This document shows, piece after piece, positions 62,800-64,000 of a stretch of DNA of 64,000 bases. The notes beneath the pieces are model-generated. The model was not told where the DNA came from. It did no database searches and worked only from the letters and a program-made list of their open reading frames with translations. The first letter of the stretch is position 1. Each line of letters opens with the position of its first letter. The stretch comes from Rhynchospora pubera (taxonomy: Eukaryota; Streptophyta; Magnoliopsida; Poales; Cyperaceae), in NCBI GenBank assembly GCA_028095005.1, contig CM051463.1, forward strand, positions 63,216,251 to 63,280,250, given 5' to 3'. Position numbers and translations under genes: made by a program.

Positions 62800-63690
62800 T
62801 CATCTCCTACTATATATGTACTTCTCGTCATAGAATACCATGTACACAAGGTAGGTGTAGAACATAACACAATGGAAAACCATATCCCCAATGATGCTAT
62901 GAAGTCCAAATAAATCTACTTTCCCCACCTTCAAATTCTCACTATTGACAAAATCAAGCACCATCAATGCTATAAAATTTATGACCATAATACCCCCCAT
63001 TAGGAAAAGGACCACCTTCTTTCTCTTCCGCACAAAGGCAATTGCCTTTGCAATAGCTGAAAAACCATTTCCTTCTTCTTCAACTAATACAACCACAAGG
63101 CTCCATTGCTCAACTATGGTTAGCACCATCATCCATGCAACCTTCAATAATAGCACTATGACCAGCGTGTTATCTCTTTGAAGAAACCGCACAGCTCTTG
63201 TATTTCTCTCAAGAAAGATTATTATTAATATTGGCAGCATGTAGAAAAGCTTGGCATAGAACAAGGCGGCCACTGCCCCGCACCATATTTTCTGTAGCCC
63301 TTTGATGTAGGAATCAAGCGACAGCTTATAGTTTGATCGAGCCATGCGTGAGAACTGTGCAATTAGAACAGTAGAAAGAATTGAGATTAAGATATCACCT
63401 AGTCTAATCTCAGCCTTCGTCTTGGCGACAATAAAGGGAAATTCTGGTGAGCTGCGGTTAATGAGAGCAGTCAAATCTATGACGAGAACCGGAGAGCCCT
63501 TAATCAAGAAGGAAAATATCTTGAACGGCACTAGCATTACAAACAGAGCTAAGGCCATCTGCATACTGTTGCGAAGAGATAGGTTGAGTGCCTCGCTAAA
63601 AGATGCGAGAACAGTGCTTATTGCCATCAAATTTGAATTAGAATAAAAGGTCTGCTTCTCAAAATAAGAAATAATGATAAGGGAGACCAT
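62800..63690 (-). CDS. Multi-pass membrane protein of unknown family, up to 296 aa
   Basis: Single open frame with about six hydrophobic segments (about residues 38-62, 99-115, 136-158, 172-200, 225-245 and 264-286). Basic residues cluster between helices (RNTRAVRFLQRD, RKRKKVV). The conserved-looking start MAISTVLASFSEALNLSLRN is at Met22 (63627), and a helix follows at the usual distance, so that Met is the more likely start; the first Met is at 63690. I do not recognise the family beyond a general resemblance to small plant integral membrane proteins found in clusters. It is the last gene in view. Confidence 0.65.
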   Translation of the reverse strand: MVSLIIISYFEKQTFYSNSNLMAISTVLASFSEALNLSLRNSMQMALALFVMLVPFKIFSFLIKGSPVLVIDLTALINRSSPEFPFIVAKTKAEIRLGDILISILSTVLIAQFSRMARSNYKLSLDSYIKGLQKIWCGAVAALFYAKLFYMLPILIIIFLERNTRAVRFLQRDNTLVIVLLLKVAWMMVLTIVEQWSLVVVLVEEEGNGFSAIAKAIAFVRKRKKVVLFLMGGIMVINFIALMVLDFVNSENLKVGKVDLFGLHSIIGDMVFHCVMFYTYLVYMVFYDEKYIYSRR

Positions 63691-64000
63691 AGAAACTTTG
63701 TTAGTCTTCTTAAGAATTGTATGCTTGAAACTTTAGAAAGTTTGATCTTTGTATGGAGTCGTGCCAAACGGTCATCTTCATCCAAAACAAAAGGGGTTGG
63801 TTTTGAGAGTCTTAGCTGTCTACACAATCGAATCCAAAATCTATGACCACTCTTATACCTAAAGCCTAAGATAAGAAACCACTGATAGGAGCGTTTCCTC
63901 TTGGATAAATAAAGCAACTTATTCGGAGATATTAGAATTGCATACATTAATCCCTTTCAGAAAAAAATAATAATAATAAATTGGATTCAAGCAAGTAGCC
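63691..64000. other. Upstream region of the membrane protein gene
   Basis: A/T-rich, with no recognisable gene. A TATA-like AATAAA/TTTAT run is present but no site stands out. Confidence 0.4.

Noticed and set aside
63627..63947. 106-aa minus-strand frame upstream of the membrane protein
   Set aside because: Overlaps its N-terminus out of frame and shows no domain or splice connection.

Overview
The window is plant nuclear DNA, most likely from a woody eudicot. It holds intron-bearing genes with GT/AG junctions, a plant-type UBP deubiquitinase, a DEM/VID27-like gene, MITEs, and a very large Ty3/gypsy LTR retrotransposon. The species cannot be fixed from the sequence.

Positions 1-44347 are retrotransposon. 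The element belongs to the Tat lineage (the Ogre/Retand/Grande group) because its pol order is protease, RT, a decayed RNase H, a second archaeal-like RNase H, then integrase. Two copies sit head to tail and share the middle LTR. The left copy is cut by the window start: end of pol 2-3649, 3' region, LTR 10745-17321. The right copy is complete: LTR 10745-17321, PBS 17327, gag-pol 17460-30692, 3' region, LTR 37772-44347. The LTR-to-LTR period of about 27.03 kb is read directly from the sequence. With the inferred LTR start at 10745 the complete element is about 33.6 kb, above the roughly 25 kb usually quoted for Ogre. The two copies differ at only about a dozen places seen by eye.

The unusual part is the 6-kb 3' region. 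On the strand opposite to gag-pol it carries two spliced cellular-type genes. The first has six exons, all separated by phase-1 introns, and encodes a 1069-aa plant-mobile-domain (PMD) protein. It is open in the right copy and broken by a two-base nonsense change in the left copy. The second has two exons and encodes a 401-aa protein resembling the 'putative plant transposon protein' family, with its own TATA box. The PMD start codon lies only about 140 bp from the LTR, so its promoter probably lies inside the LTR. Other structures are three LTR hairpins with the same loop and different, compensating stems; a 15-bp hairpin abutting the polypurine tract; a 6-kb repeat-rich spacer between gag and protease flanked by two identical-format zinc knuckles; and tandem units carrying inverted repeats after pol. 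Gag of the right copy carries an in-frame TGA, so that copy is probably not autonomous.

Positions 44348-64000 are host sequence. In order they hold an 11-exon MYND-UBP deubiquitinase (46463-52669, +), a 141-aa putative plastid membrane protein (53617-54042, +), a 3-exon DEM/VID27-like gene (59591-56606, -), an intergenic stretch with a MULE-type MITE flanked by a 9-bp target duplication, and a six-helix membrane protein of unknown function (63690-62800, -).
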